Notes: generated from the sequence alone by a model not told the origin. A DNA stretch of 6,970 nucleotides from Dehalococcoidales bacterium (GCA_012520835.1 JAAYNN010000035.1:1-6970), one strand, 5' to 3'; numbered from the stretch's first letter, positions 1 through 5,945 are shown. Made by a program: numbers and translations.

Positions 1-182
1 CGTATGGCATCACACGGGCAAACAGCCTCGCAGATACCGCACCAGTCGCATTCCACTGTATCGATGGTAACAACGGTTTTATTGACTATCATAATGCCGT
101 TTTCCAGGCATACACCAACACAAAGGCCGCATCCGTCACATTTATCTTTATCTATTTCAGGTTTCATTAAATACACTTTCAT
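1..182 (-). CDS. 2[4Fe-4S] ferredoxin-type protein, C-terminus cut by window edge
   Basis: Translating the minus strand from 182 gives 60 complete codons with no stop before the window edge. Two cluster-binding motifs are visible: C15-x2-C18-x2-C21-x3-C25 and C45-x2-C48-x2-C51-x3-C55-P, the classical bacterial dicluster ferredoxin pattern, with an extra Cys at 57. The first motif ends in Cys-Leu instead of the usual Cys-Pro. Such proteins carry electrons in the cytoplasm between oxidoreductases; the partner cannot be told from here, and the fragment could be the N-terminal domain of something larger. The start is uncertain. ATG at 182 lies only 2 nt after the purine-rich CAGGGG (185-190), whereas an in-frame GTG at 174-176 lies 8 nt after it; another in-frame ATG is at 165-167. 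The gene begins 59 nt after the Crp/Fnr stop codon on the same strand, so co-transcription is likely. Confidence 0.88.
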   Translation of the reverse strand, partial: MKVYLMKPEIDKDKCDGCGLCVGVCLENGIMIVNKTVVTIDTVECDWCGICEAVCPCDAI

Positions 183-241
183 TACCCCTGTTTATATAAT
201 GATAATAGCTACATTTTCCCTGCTTGTATGTGACATTTGTC

Positions 242-913
242 TCATGAAAATGTTTGCGACATACGTTCCAGGGCATTCCTATCCCTGATAATCAGCCTGT
301 GCTTATCGAAGCCGATAATGCCGTCATCCTCCATCGCTCTCAGCGAACGGCTGATAACCTCGCGGGCTGTTCCGGCCATGGCAGCCATGTCGCGCTGCGT
401 TAGCCTGACACCGGATTGCCCTTCACGAACCGCATTTTCCAGCAATATACCGGCTAACCTTCCATTTACCCTTTTGAATGACAGTTCCTCGACCAGTGTC
501 ATCAGTTGACGTGTCCTCTTTGCCAGTATGTGTATTACATTTGAAGCCACCAGCGGATACCGTCGCATTATCATCTCAATATCCCGCCTGCTAATACTGT
601 ATACGGTAACCTGCATCATTGCCTGCGCGCTGGTAGCATTTAATCCCCCGTTGAATAAGGGAACCTCGTTCAACGTTTCTTCAGGATGTACAATTGACAG
701 AATCTGCTCCTTGCCATCAGGAGAGGTCTTGAATAATTTCACCACTCCCGAAGCCAGGAATAAAAGGGATTCAGCAGTTTCCCCTTCAAAGAAAAGCATC
801 TCATCGCGCTCGTACTTCTTTTCTTTTACCAGCCCTATTACCGGTTCCAGTTCATCGGTTTTCAAGCCGGCAAAGAACACTGAGGATTTGACTAATTCTG
901 CTTTTGATTTCAT
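242..913 (-). CDS. Crp/Fnr-family transcriptional regulator
   Basis: This 223-residue protein has the length and layout of Crp/Fnr regulators: an N-terminal cyclic-nucleotide-binding-like beta barrel (about 12-105), a long dimerisation helix (about 110-140) and a C-terminal winged helix-turn-helix (about 145-215). The DNA-binding part (171-200) contains LTQRDMAAMAG followed by a recognition helix with R184, E185, S188 and R189. The E-x2-S-R pattern is that of FNR, and the preceding Arg is also found in CRP. The protein has no cysteine, so it cannot carry an Fe-S cluster like E. coli FNR. The expected cAMP-binding segment is degenerate: NEVPLFNGGLNATSA has the Glu but lacks the usual Arg, so cAMP binding is doubtful. 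The effector is unknown. No clear Shine-Dalgarno precedes the ATG at 913, but the next Met is residue 39, inside the barrel. It lies between an ArsA-like ATPase and a ferredoxin gene on the same strand and has its own promoter, so it may control these neighbours. Confidence 0.93.
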   Translation of the reverse strand: MKSKAELVKSSVFFAGLKTDELEPVIGLVKEKKYERDEMLFFEGETAESLLFLASGVVKLFKTSPDGKEQILSIVHPEETLNEVPLFNGGLNATSAQAMMQVTVYSISRRDIEMIMRRYPLVASNVIHILAKRTRQLMTLVEELSFKRVNGRLAGILLENAVREGQSGVRLTQRDMAAMAGTAREVISRSLRAMEDDGIIGFDKHRLIIRDRNALERMSQTFS

Positions 914-917
914 AGTG

Positions 918-946
918 TTTTAATTTAATACTCTATCCAATTAAAA
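918..946. repeat. AT-rich inverted repeat in the Crp/Fnr leader
   Basis: TTTTAATT (918-925) and AATTAAAA (939-946) are perfect 8-bp inverted arms separated by 13 nt. They lie between the predicted transcription start (949) and the ATG (913). The repeat could be an autoregulatory operator or a weak leader hairpin. Pure A/T arms occur easily by chance, so confidence is low. Confidence 0.25.
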
Positions 947-955
947 ACTGCCTAT

Positions 956-984
956 ATAATATAGCATCGAGGCATAAAAGACAA
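956..984 (-). promoter_or_regulatory. Sigma70-type promoter of the Crp/Fnr gene
   Basis: On the minus strand, TTGTCT (979-984) and TATTAT (956-961) are separated by exactly 17 nt, giving 4/6 and 5/6 matches to the -35 and -10 consensus. The predicted start point is the A at 949, leaving a 35-nt AT-rich leader before the ATG at 913. It lies entirely between the ATPase stop and the regulator start, so the regulator can be transcribed independently of the ATPase. Confidence 0.6.
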
Positions 985-989
985 TGTTT

Positions 990-1017
990 TATGTTATACA
1001 TAGTCTGCTTAAGCAGA
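990..1017. promoter_or_regulatory. Two adjacent inverted repeats, candidate operator of the Crp/Fnr promoter
   Basis: TATGT-TAT-ACATA (990-1002; 5-bp arms, 3-nt centre) is followed after one base by the perfect 14-bp palindrome TCTGCTTAAGCAGA (1004-1017), which also contains the stop codon of the ArsA-like gene. Relative to the predicted start at 949 their centres are near -47 and -61.5. These are positions typical of activator or repressor sites, and the second matches the usual class I Crp position. Neither matches a textbook CRP or FNR box, so binding by this or another regulator is inference. Confidence 0.35.
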
Positions 1018-1911
1018 TTGTTTAAACAGGCTTTGCTCGATTTCCTTCAACCTGTCTATTCCCTTGATTTCATACGGGCGCATTGCCAGTTCAATGATAT
1101 CGATATCCGGGAACTTTTCATATATCATATCGAGATATTTCTTCTGTTGAGCCGCCTTGGACTTTAAGAACTCGGATTCGTCGGATTTTATGACATTGTT
1201 GACCACCAGTTGCCCGATTTTAAAGCCGTTTCTCTGCATTTCCTTAAAGACGCCTTCCAGTTGCTCGAAAGCAAGGGCTTCCGGTATGGTGACAATAGTA
1301 AAACGAACTTCCTGGCGCAGGAAATCGAGGCAGTCGCCCGAGAGCTTCTGCCAGCCCTTGATAATTTCCATGATGGAACTCTTTTGCCTCTGTCCGAATT
1401 TAAAATTGGTATAAATACGCGGTGCCAGCTTCAGGTGTTCAATCAGCATCGCAGGGGTATGCAAGAGCGCCAGCGTTTGCCCCAGCGGAGCGGTATCCCA
1501 GATAATGGATTCATACTTGCCGCTCAGTTTCAACTGGCGTATATAATCGACCATGAACTCATCCGCCAGGCCCGGCAGCATCGACGACATGAATTCCTTG
1601 AAGGAATCATAGTCGAGGGATACGATAGATGAGAATACTTCATATACCTCCCGGCCAAACTTCATGTCCCACATCTCCTCGACTTCGGGAAGACCGACTT
1701 CATCGATAAAAAGAGAATCGGTAACCATTGCCGGTTTCTGCATATCTTTTATTTCGAAGATATGCGCCAGTGACGGCGCAGCATCGGTAGATAGCGCCAG
1801 CGTTTTCTCACCCAGCGAGGCGTGATGCAGTGCTGTCGCAGCCGCACAGGTGGTCTTGCCGACACCGCCCTTGCCCGAGAACATATATATGCTTCCGTTA
1901 CTTTCTGACAT
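1009..1911 (-). CDS. ArsA/Get3-family ATPase, single domain
   Basis: Read from ATG at 1911 the protein has 300 residues, the size of single-domain bacterial ArsA/Get3-type ATPases. It has the deviant Walker A GKGGVGKTT (13-21), a switch I-like STDAAPS (41-47), PGLADE (113-118), and the family signature DTAPLGQTLALL (139-150), which corresponds to DTAPTGHT in ArsA and Get3. VVNN (236-239) fits the nucleotide-base contact region. Where ArsA/Get3 relatives carry a CxxC before Q-x2-YL, this protein has SEFL (246-249) before QQKKYL, so the metal/zinc-binding pair is missing; the only cysteines are near 22 and 194. With no arsB, arsD or arsR beside it, an arsenite pump role is unlikely; handling of a client protein or cofactor is possible but unproven. 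A TTG two codons upstream (1915-1917) touches the ribosome site directly, so ATG at 1911 is preferred. The Crp/Fnr gene follows after 95 nt on the same strand, and no terminator is visible between them. Confidence 0.92.
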   Translation of the reverse strand: MSESNGSIYMFSGKGGVGKTTCAAATALHHASLGEKTLALSTDAAPSLAHIFEIKDMQKPAMVTDSLFIDEVGLPEVEEMWDMKFGREVYEVFSSIVSLDYDSFKEFMSSMLPGLADEFMVDYIRQLKLSGKYESIIWDTAPLGQTLALLHTPAMLIEHLKLAPRIYTNFKFGQRQKSSIMEIIKGWQKLSGDCLDFLRQEVRFTIVTIPEALAFEQLEGVFKEMQRNGFKIGQLVVNNVIKSDESEFLKSKAAQQKKYLDMIYEKFPDIDIIELAMRPYEIKGIDRLKEIEQSLFKQSA

Positions 1912-1917
1912 GTCCAA

Positions 1918-1922
1918 TCCTT
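1918..1922 (-). promoter_or_regulatory. Ribosome binding site that fixes the ArsA-like start
   Basis: AAGGA on the minus strand ends 6 nt before ATG at 1911, which is ideal spacing. The alternative TTG start at 1917 would leave no space at all, so the longer 302-residue reading is unlikely. Confidence 0.75.
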
Positions 1923-1925
1923 TTT

Positions 1926-1961
1926 AATAGTACTATTCGGTAATAATGTACAATCAATTGT
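1926..1961. repeat. Two short inverted repeats upstream of the ArsA-like gene
   Basis: AATAGTACTATT (1926-1937) is a perfect 12-bp palindrome just before the ribosome site. ACAAT-CA-ATTGT (1950-1961) is a second inverted repeat. The surrounding 219-nt spacer (1912-2130) is AT-rich and must hold the promoter of the ATPase gene, but I could not choose a convincing -35/-10 pair. The repeats are candidate operator sites at best. Confidence 0.25.
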
Positions 1962-2072
1962 TAATTACGTTTAAAATACTATTCATCAGACACCACAACC
2001 GAATAATACCTTTTTAATTAACTATCGCCGGCTGGTTCAATCCAGACACGGGGACTCAAAAAGATAATTTTA

Positions 2073-2121
2073 CCTCCCCCCTTATAAATTCCCCACTCCA
2101 CCGGCAGAGAGGGGGTAGAGG
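2073..2121 (-). terminator. C/G-run inverted repeat after pepA, possible terminator
   Basis: Ten nt after the pepA stop codon the transcript contains CCTCTACCCCC (2111-2121) and, about 30 nt later, GGGGGGAGG (2073-2081). These can pair with a small internal loop, and smaller alternative stems form in between. A T-rich stretch (TCTTTTT, about 2058-2064) follows only after about 10 nt, so this is not a textbook rho-independent terminator. It may instead be a decayed copy of a dispersed intergenic element. Confidence 0.3.
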
Positions 2122-2130
2122 ACATGACGA

Positions 2131-3645
2131 TTATTTTTTCCTCCCGCCGGACATTTTAATTGCCAGATTGACCAGCGTCCTTACCGGGACACCGGTGCCG
2201 CCTTTGACAAGGTATTTTCTATCCCTATCCGTAAAATTGGTACCGGCAATATCCATGTGCGCCCAGGGGGTATCGCCCACAAACTCCGAAAGGAACAGCG
2301 CCGCTGTAATCGTTCCGCCGCCTCCCGAACCGCCGTTCTTGATATCCGCCACACTGCTTTTAATATTATCTCTATAGTCCTCGAATAACGGCAGCTGCCA
2401 GACTGCTTCTCCCTCTTCACTTGCGGATTCGATGATTCTATCCACCAGCGACTGGTCGTTCCCCAAAATACCTGAACACTGTTTTCCCAGGGCAACTATG
2501 CAAGCTCCGGTCAGGGTGGCGATATCGATGATTGCCTTCGGTTTCGATTTATTGATATACCCCAGTGCATCGCAAAGTATCAGCCTGCCCTCGGCATCGG
2601 TGGAAATAATTTCGATGGTCTTGCCGGTGAGAGCAGTTAATATATCGCTCGGCCTGATAGCACCGCCGTCCGGCATATTTTCTACAGCAGGAACAACAAC
2701 GGTAACGTTTATTTTCAATTTCAACCGGGCAATGCTGCCGATAGCTGCCAGAACAGCCGCGCCGCCCGACATATCGGCTTTCATTTCTTCCATGCCGGCT
2801 GCCGTTTTCAGAGAGATGCCTCCGGTATCGAAGGTAATCCCCTTTCCTACCAATGCCAGGTCGATATCATTCGATTTCCTGCCCTTATAGCTGACGATTA
2901 TCATTTTAGGAGGCTGAACGCTTCCCCGGGATACGCCCAGCAAAGCTCCCATTCCCAATTTTTGCATATCCTCGCGTTCGAGAACGGTAATTTCCAGCTT
3001 GTTATCCTCGGCGATTTTCTTGGCAATATCCGCCATGGCAGCCGGTGTAAGGTAGTTGGCAGGTTCGTTGACCATATCCCTTGCCAGGCAGACCGCTTCT
3101 GCAATGATGCGTCCTTTATTGCTGCCTTTCTTGATAGCGGCAACCCCGTCTTCACTTGTTGACAGGAGTGTCAGTTTCTTTACTTCCTTAAAATCGTTTT
3201 CTTTTGTGAAATACTTCCTGAAGGAATAAAGACCGAGCATGGCCCCTTCGGTTATCGCCCGGGCATAATCCTCCTGAGAGAATTTCCTGCCGTCGGCAAT
3301 TGAGGTTGCCAGAACAGTTATATCCGTAACTTTATTCTGTTTTAAAGCACGGCAGCTTTCCGCCGCAGCCGCCCGCAATTTATCGAGTTTGAACTCCTCT
3401 TTCTTACCCAATCCGGCTACCGCAACACGTTGAACTGGCATCCTGCCGAGCGAGTGAAATACGTTCAACTCTCCGGCTCTGCCCTTCATTTCGCCATTTT
3501 CAATCGATGCCGTAATAACTTTTCCCAGTTTCCTGTTTAAAGCACCCAGTTCACGCCCCAGCCTCTTTTCACCTTCGAACATGAAAACCACCATGGCGCC
3601 TGTTTCAACTTTGGTAATCCCTGCACTTGCTACCTTGATATCCAA
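2131..3645 (-). CDS. pepA: Leucyl aminopeptidase, M17 family
   Basis: The 504-residue product has the usual length of bacterial PepA, a cytosolic, usually hexameric, dimetal enzyme that removes N-terminal residues from peptides. The first ~170 residues form the variable N-terminal domain. The catalytic domain shows all expected groups: metal ligands K268 and D273 in VGKGITFDTGG, catalytic K280, D291 in KADMSGGAA, D350 and E352 in STDAEGRL, and catalytic R354. The signature normally reads NTDAEGRL; here the first residue is Ser (348). PPDGG-like MPDGGAIRPSD (324-334) and GTGVPVRTL (483-491) near the C-terminus are also typical. The start is TTG at 3643-3645, supported by AAAGGGG (3652-3658) 6 nt upstream and no better in-frame start. 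It begins 27 nt after the stop of the kinase-like gene and is probably co-transcribed with it. E. coli PepA also binds DNA; nothing here tells whether this one does. Confidence 0.96.
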   Translation of the reverse strand: MDIKVASAGITKVETGAMVVFMFEGEKRLGRELGALNRKLGKVITASIENGEMKGRAGELNVFHSLGRMPVQRVAVAGLGKKEEFKLDKLRAAAAESCRALKQNKVTDITVLATSIADGRKFSQEDYARAITEGAMLGLYSFRKYFTKENDFKEVKKLTLLSTSEDGVAAIKKGSNKGRIIAEAVCLARDMVNEPANYLTPAAMADIAKKIAEDNKLEITVLEREDMQKLGMGALLGVSRGSVQPPKMIIVSYKGRKSNDIDLALVGKGITFDTGGISLKTAAGMEEMKADMSGGAAVLAAIGSIARLKLKINVTVVVPAVENMPDGGAIRPSDILTALTGKTIEIISTDAEGRLILCDALGYINKSKPKAIIDIATLTGACIVALGKQCSGILGNDQSLVDRIIESASEEGEAVWQLPLFEDYRDNIKSSVADIKNGGSGGGGTITAALFLSEFVGDTPWAHMDIAGTNFTDRDRKYLVKGGTGVPVRTLVNLAIKMSGGRKK

Positions 3646-3651
3646 TTCAAA

Positions 3652-3658
3652 CCCCTTT
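3652..3658 (-). promoter_or_regulatory. Ribosome binding site supporting the TTG start of pepA
   Basis: AAAGGGG on the minus strand stands 6 nt before TTG at 3645. It is the only good purine-rich site near the N-terminus, and it makes the rare TTG start credible. Confidence 0.7.
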
Positions 3659-3672
3659 CTATAACAATCCTT

Positions 3673-4254
3673 TTAATTTTTTATTTCCCCGACTATTTCA
3701 TCCAGCCTATTTTTATAATCTAAAGATGTATCTACAGAATAATGCTTGCGCTTAATTTTATCAACTGATTTCTTCATCATGAGGTAGATTTTCCAATCGG
3801 CATCCGATTTGCCGTCCGGCTCTTTTGCTCTCGCAGCCAGTCTTTCTTTAACCACTGGCTCAGGTGCTTCAACCCGCACGATGACAAGCCTTGACTCCGT
3901 TCTATCAGCTATATCGTAGAAATGCTGCCTGTGGCTCTCGATAAGATTGGTGGCATCGACGATTACGGAATGCCCTTCTTTTAATAAGCGCTCACAGAGC
4001 AAGTGAATGGCGCTAAAAAGGCGTGTGCTTTCTGCCTTGCCATATGTTGGATTGGGATTAAGGATAAGCCTTAAAGCATCGCTTTCCAGCGTTATAAAAG
4101 GCAGGCGTTCCGATAATTGCCCGGCAAAATATGTTTTGCCTGTACCCGGCAATCCGCTGATCAGGACTAAAACCGGATTTTTCCCGGCTTGCGGTAAATT
4201 CCGCAGGCTGGCGTAAAGCCTATCTGCATCGGCTTTATGTTTGGACTTTTCCAT
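3673..4254 (-). CDS. Small P-loop kinase-like ATP-binding protein (AAA_33 type)
   Basis: Read from ATG at 4254 the product has 193 residues. It has a Walker A GLPGTGKT (34-41), an acidic ES-D (57-59) where this fold often keeps its substrate contact, a Walker B-like VIVDATN (97-103), and an Arg/Lys-rich lid region with ERLAARAKEPDGKSDADW (137-154). This is the layout of the AAA_33 group, which includes the polynucleotide kinase domain and relatives of zeta-type kinases. The substrate cannot be named from sequence, and no antitoxin partner is visible, so a toxin role is not supported. An in-frame ATG at 4275 would add seven residues (MLFYNLS). Neither ATG has a Shine-Dalgarno. TATAAT lies 6 nt upstream of the ATG at 4254, which suggests a leaderless message and favours this start. 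pepA follows 27 nt downstream, probably in the same transcript. No link between the two activities is evident. Confidence 0.85.
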   Translation of the reverse strand: MEKSKHKADADRLYASLRNLPQAGKNPVLVLISGLPGTGKTYFAGQLSERLPFITLESDALRLILNPNPTYGKAESTRLFSAIHLLCERLLKEGHSVIVDATNLIESHRQHFYDIADRTESRLVIVRVEAPEPVVKERLAARAKEPDGKSDADWKIYLMMKKSVDKIKRKHYSVDTSLDYKNRLDEIVGEIKN

Positions 4255-4260
4255 AGATAG

Positions 4261-4266
4261 ATTATA
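4261..4266 (-). promoter_or_regulatory. Consensus -10 box before the kinase-like gene
   Basis: A perfect TATAAT on the minus strand predicts transcription to begin at 4254, the A of the preferred ATG. The -35 side is weak: the best hexamer at 17-18 nt spacing is TAGATT, 3/6. The site may therefore depend on an activator or be fortuitous in this AT-rich segment. Confidence 0.45.
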
Positions 4267-4285
4267 GAACAACATTACATTTTTA

Positions 4286-4299
4286 ATCTATGCATAGAT
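4286..4299. promoter_or_regulatory. 14-bp palindrome, candidate operator of the kinase-pepA unit
   Basis: ATCTATGCATAGAT is a perfect palindrome centred about 38 nt upstream of the predicted start at 4254, overlapping the -35 position. Part of it (TAATCTAT) recurs around the -10 box. No known regulator is matched; the operator role is inferred from symmetry and position. Confidence 0.35.
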
Positions 4300-4350
4300 A
4301 AAAAGCCGGTAATAGTATGCCTTCCACATGGGGAAGCCGTTTATTACTAT

Positions 4351-4396
4351 TGTCATTCCGGAGGAAGAGAAGCGACCGAAGAATCCGGGGGGAGAT
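4351..4396. repeat. Possible degenerate dispersed intergenic repeat
   Basis: The plus strand here opens with TGTCATTCCGG and continues through GAAGCGACCGAAGAATCCGG and a G-run. From memory, this resembles the TGTCATTCCGAG...GAAGAATCT elements scattered between genes in many environmental bacterial genomes. It lies in the 217-nt spacer downstream of thiC. Only one copy is in the window, so repetition cannot be shown here. No clear terminator for thiC is visible in the spacer. Confidence 0.3.
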
Positions 4397-4471
4397 GTGT
4401 ATCCATTTTGGGAGTTTGTTCTGAATATATCAAGGCACACGGGTGGTTGCGGAAAAGTCAAAAGCGGAAAA

Positions 4472-5767
4472 CTAGCACTTCTTGACAGGTATGCCCAGAT
4501 ACTTCGCCGTCAGCTCCATAGCGCAGAAGTCGCCGCACATGCTGCACGCCTCGCCGAAAGTGGTATGTTTGGCATGTACTTCCCGGTGATGTTTCGGGTC
4601 TAAAGATAAACGAGCCTGTTCTTCCCAATCGAGATTTTTACGCGCAAGCGACATCTTTCTGTCCCAATCCATCGCCCCTTTGACACCCTTCGAGATATCG
4701 CCGGCATGCGCCGCAATACGCGATGCGATAATACCCTGCCGCACGTCTTCCATATCCGGCAGAGACAGGTGCTCGGACGGTGTAACGTAACACAGGAAAT
4801 CGGTCCCGGCAGCGGCGGCAATTGCCCCGCCAATCGCCCCGGTAATATGGTCATAACCTGCTGCCACGTCGGTCACCAGAGGCCCTAAAACGTAAAAAGG
4901 AGCCTCGTTGCAGATTGATTTTTGTAATCTTACATTTGCCTCGATTTGGTTCAAAGGGAGGTGTCCCGGACCCTCCACCATCACCTGCACCCCGGCATCG
5001 CGTGACCTTTTAACGAGTTCGCCGAGTATAATCAGTTCCTGAACCTGCGCCCGGTCAGTGGCATCGCAGAGGCTTCCGGGACGCATGCCATCGCCGAGAC
5101 TGAGAGTAACATCATACTTCAGGGCAATCTCCAACAGCCTGTCAAACTGCTCGTAGAGCGGATTTTCCTTTGCATTATGAATCATCCAGCCCATCATGAA
5201 AGCACCGCCGCGCGAAACGATATCGGTAACACGTTTCTGCTTCTGCAATCTTTCGACGGACTCGGTGGTCACCCCGCAATGCACGGTAACGAAATCGACC
5301 CCGTCTCTGGCATGTTCTTCGATTGTATCGAATAATTCATTGGCAGTCATATTGACGATAGCGCCATGTTTTTTGGCTGCTTCCAGCCCGGCTTGATATA
5401 CAGGGACGGTGCCGATAGCAATCGTGCTTTTGGAAACGATAGAGCGGCGAATCTCGTTGACATTGCCGCTGGTTGATAAATCCATAACCGCATCGGCGCC
5501 GGTTTCGATTACCACCGCCAGCTTGGCCAGTTCGGTTTCGACATTTCCGTAATCGGAGGAGTTGCCGATATTGGCATTGACCTTGGTTTTTAAACCCTTG
5601 CCGATGCCGCAGGGAATCAGGCTGGTATGTTTAATATTGGCTGGTATGACGATAGTTCCGTCGGACACTCCACTTCGTATGAATTCGGCATCCAAGCCCT
5701 CGGACTCGGCAACTGTTTCCATCTGCGGCGATATGATTCCCTTTTTAGCCAGTTCAAGCTGTGTCAT
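4472..5767 (-). CDS. thiC: Phosphomethylpyrimidine synthase ThiC
   Basis: ThiC converts 5-aminoimidazole ribotide to HMP phosphate, the pyrimidine half of thiamine, in a SAM-dependent radical reaction with a [4Fe-4S] cluster. The 431-residue product is of the short form, without the N-terminal extension of the E. coli type. Visible family motifs are VNANIG (63-68), DLST (96-99), SRGG (185-188), DGMRPG (226-231), EGPGH (265-269) and TPSEHL (329-334); H269 and H333 fit the two zinc ligands. The C-terminal cluster motif is C408-x2-C411-x3-C415 (CSMCGDFC), one residue shorter than the CX2CX4C of long-form enzymes. The start is ATG at 5767 behind AAGGAG (5772-5777); a TTG at 5785 lies in the U-tract of the upstream terminator and has no ribosome site. 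Expression is evidently controlled by the TPP riboswitch leader. No other thiamine gene follows downstream: the next gene on this strand is the kinase-like one 217 nt on. Confidence 0.98.
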   Translation of the reverse strand: MTQLELAKKGIISPQMETVAESEGLDAEFIRSGVSDGTIVIPANIKHTSLIPCGIGKGLKTKVNANIGNSSDYGNVETELAKLAVVIETGADAVMDLSTSGNVNEIRRSIVSKSTIAIGTVPVYQAGLEAAKKHGAIVNMTANELFDTIEEHARDGVDFVTVHCGVTTESVERLQKQKRVTDIVSRGGAFMMGWMIHNAKENPLYEQFDRLLEIALKYDVTLSLGDGMRPGSLCDATDRAQVQELIILGELVKRSRDAGVQVMVEGPGHLPLNQIEANVRLQKSICNEAPFYVLGPLVTDVAAGYDHITGAIGGAIAAAAGTDFLCYVTPSEHLSLPDMEDVRQGIIASRIAAHAGDISKGVKGAMDWDRKMSLARKNLDWEEQARLSLDPKHHREVHAKHTTFGEACSMCGDFCAMELTAKYLGIPVKKC

Positions 5768-5786
5768 TTCTCTCCTTAAAAACAAT

Positions 5787-5824
5787 AAAACCAGAGATTC
5801 GGAAATACCGGACCCTCTGGTTTT
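5787..5824 (-). terminator. Rho-independent terminator in the thiC leader
   Basis: The transcript has arms AAAACCAGAG (5815-5824) and CTCTGGTTTT (5787-5796), a perfect 10-bp stem with a small inner CGG/CCG pairing in the loop. It is followed by a T-rich run (TTTTATTGTT, 5781-5790, which overlaps the stem end). It lies between the TPP aptamer and the thiC ribosome site, as expected for a riboswitch that acts by premature termination. Confidence 0.88.
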
Positions 5825-5839
5825 TCGTGTCCGCTTTCC
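5801..5839 (-). promoter_or_regulatory. Predicted antiterminator pairing of the thiC riboswitch
   Basis: GGAAAGCGGAC (5829-5839, the 3' end of the aptamer including its P1 strand) can pair with GTCCGGTATTTCC (5801-5813, in the terminator loop). This makes 5 + 5 base pairs around a small internal loop and traps the terminator's 5' arm in the hairpin loop. The pairing competes with P1, which TPP binding stabilises. It is a prediction from complementarity alone. Confidence 0.5.
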
Positions 5840-5918
5840 TACGCTCGCATTATCGAGTTCAGGTCATCAGGGTTGCCCCGGCGATTCGGGACTCTCAGCT
5901 TATTTGCTCCCCTAGCGG
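5831..5918 (-). ncRNA. TPP riboswitch (THI element) aptamer
   Basis: The minus strand carries the conserved elements of the thiamine pyrophosphate aptamer in order: AGGGGAGC, then GCTGAGAG, ACCCTGATGACCTGAAC, GATAATGC and GCGTAGGAAAG. The closing P1 helix is CCGCT (5914-5918) with AGCGG (5831-5835). The pyrimidine-binding CTGAGA and the pyrophosphate-sensing CCTGAAC...GATAATGC...GCGTAGG segments are intact, so a functional aptamer is expected. It is followed directly by a terminator and thiC. TPP binding should therefore lower thiC transcription. Confidence 0.97.
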
Positions 5919-5945
5919 TCTTATTGTGACTGCCTTTGTAAGAAA

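Noticed and set aside
1210..1632. Plus-strand open frame of 140 codons
   Set aside because: Entirely antisense to the ArsA-like gene, whose ATPase motifs are intact; no ribosome site or domain.
1919..2018. Direct repeats CCTTTTTAAT (1919 and 2009) and TACTATTC (1931 and 1978)
   Set aside because: Short, AT-rich, only two copies each and irregularly spaced; no array or mobile-element structure.
2432..2890. Plus-strand open frame of 152 codons
   Set aside because: Antisense shadow of the pepA catalytic domain.
3673..4254. Zeta-toxin identity for the P-loop kinase
   Set aside because: No antitoxin gene is adjacent and the motifs seen are shared by many small kinases.
4328..4603. Plus-strand open frame of 91 codons downstream of thiC
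   Set aside because: Its second half lies antisense in the conserved Cys-rich end of thiC, it shows no recognisable domain, and its start lies in repeat-like spacer.
5768..5785. Upstream TTG start for thiC adding six residues
   Set aside because: It lies in the U-tract of the leader terminator without a ribosome site, while ATG 5767 has AAGGAG.
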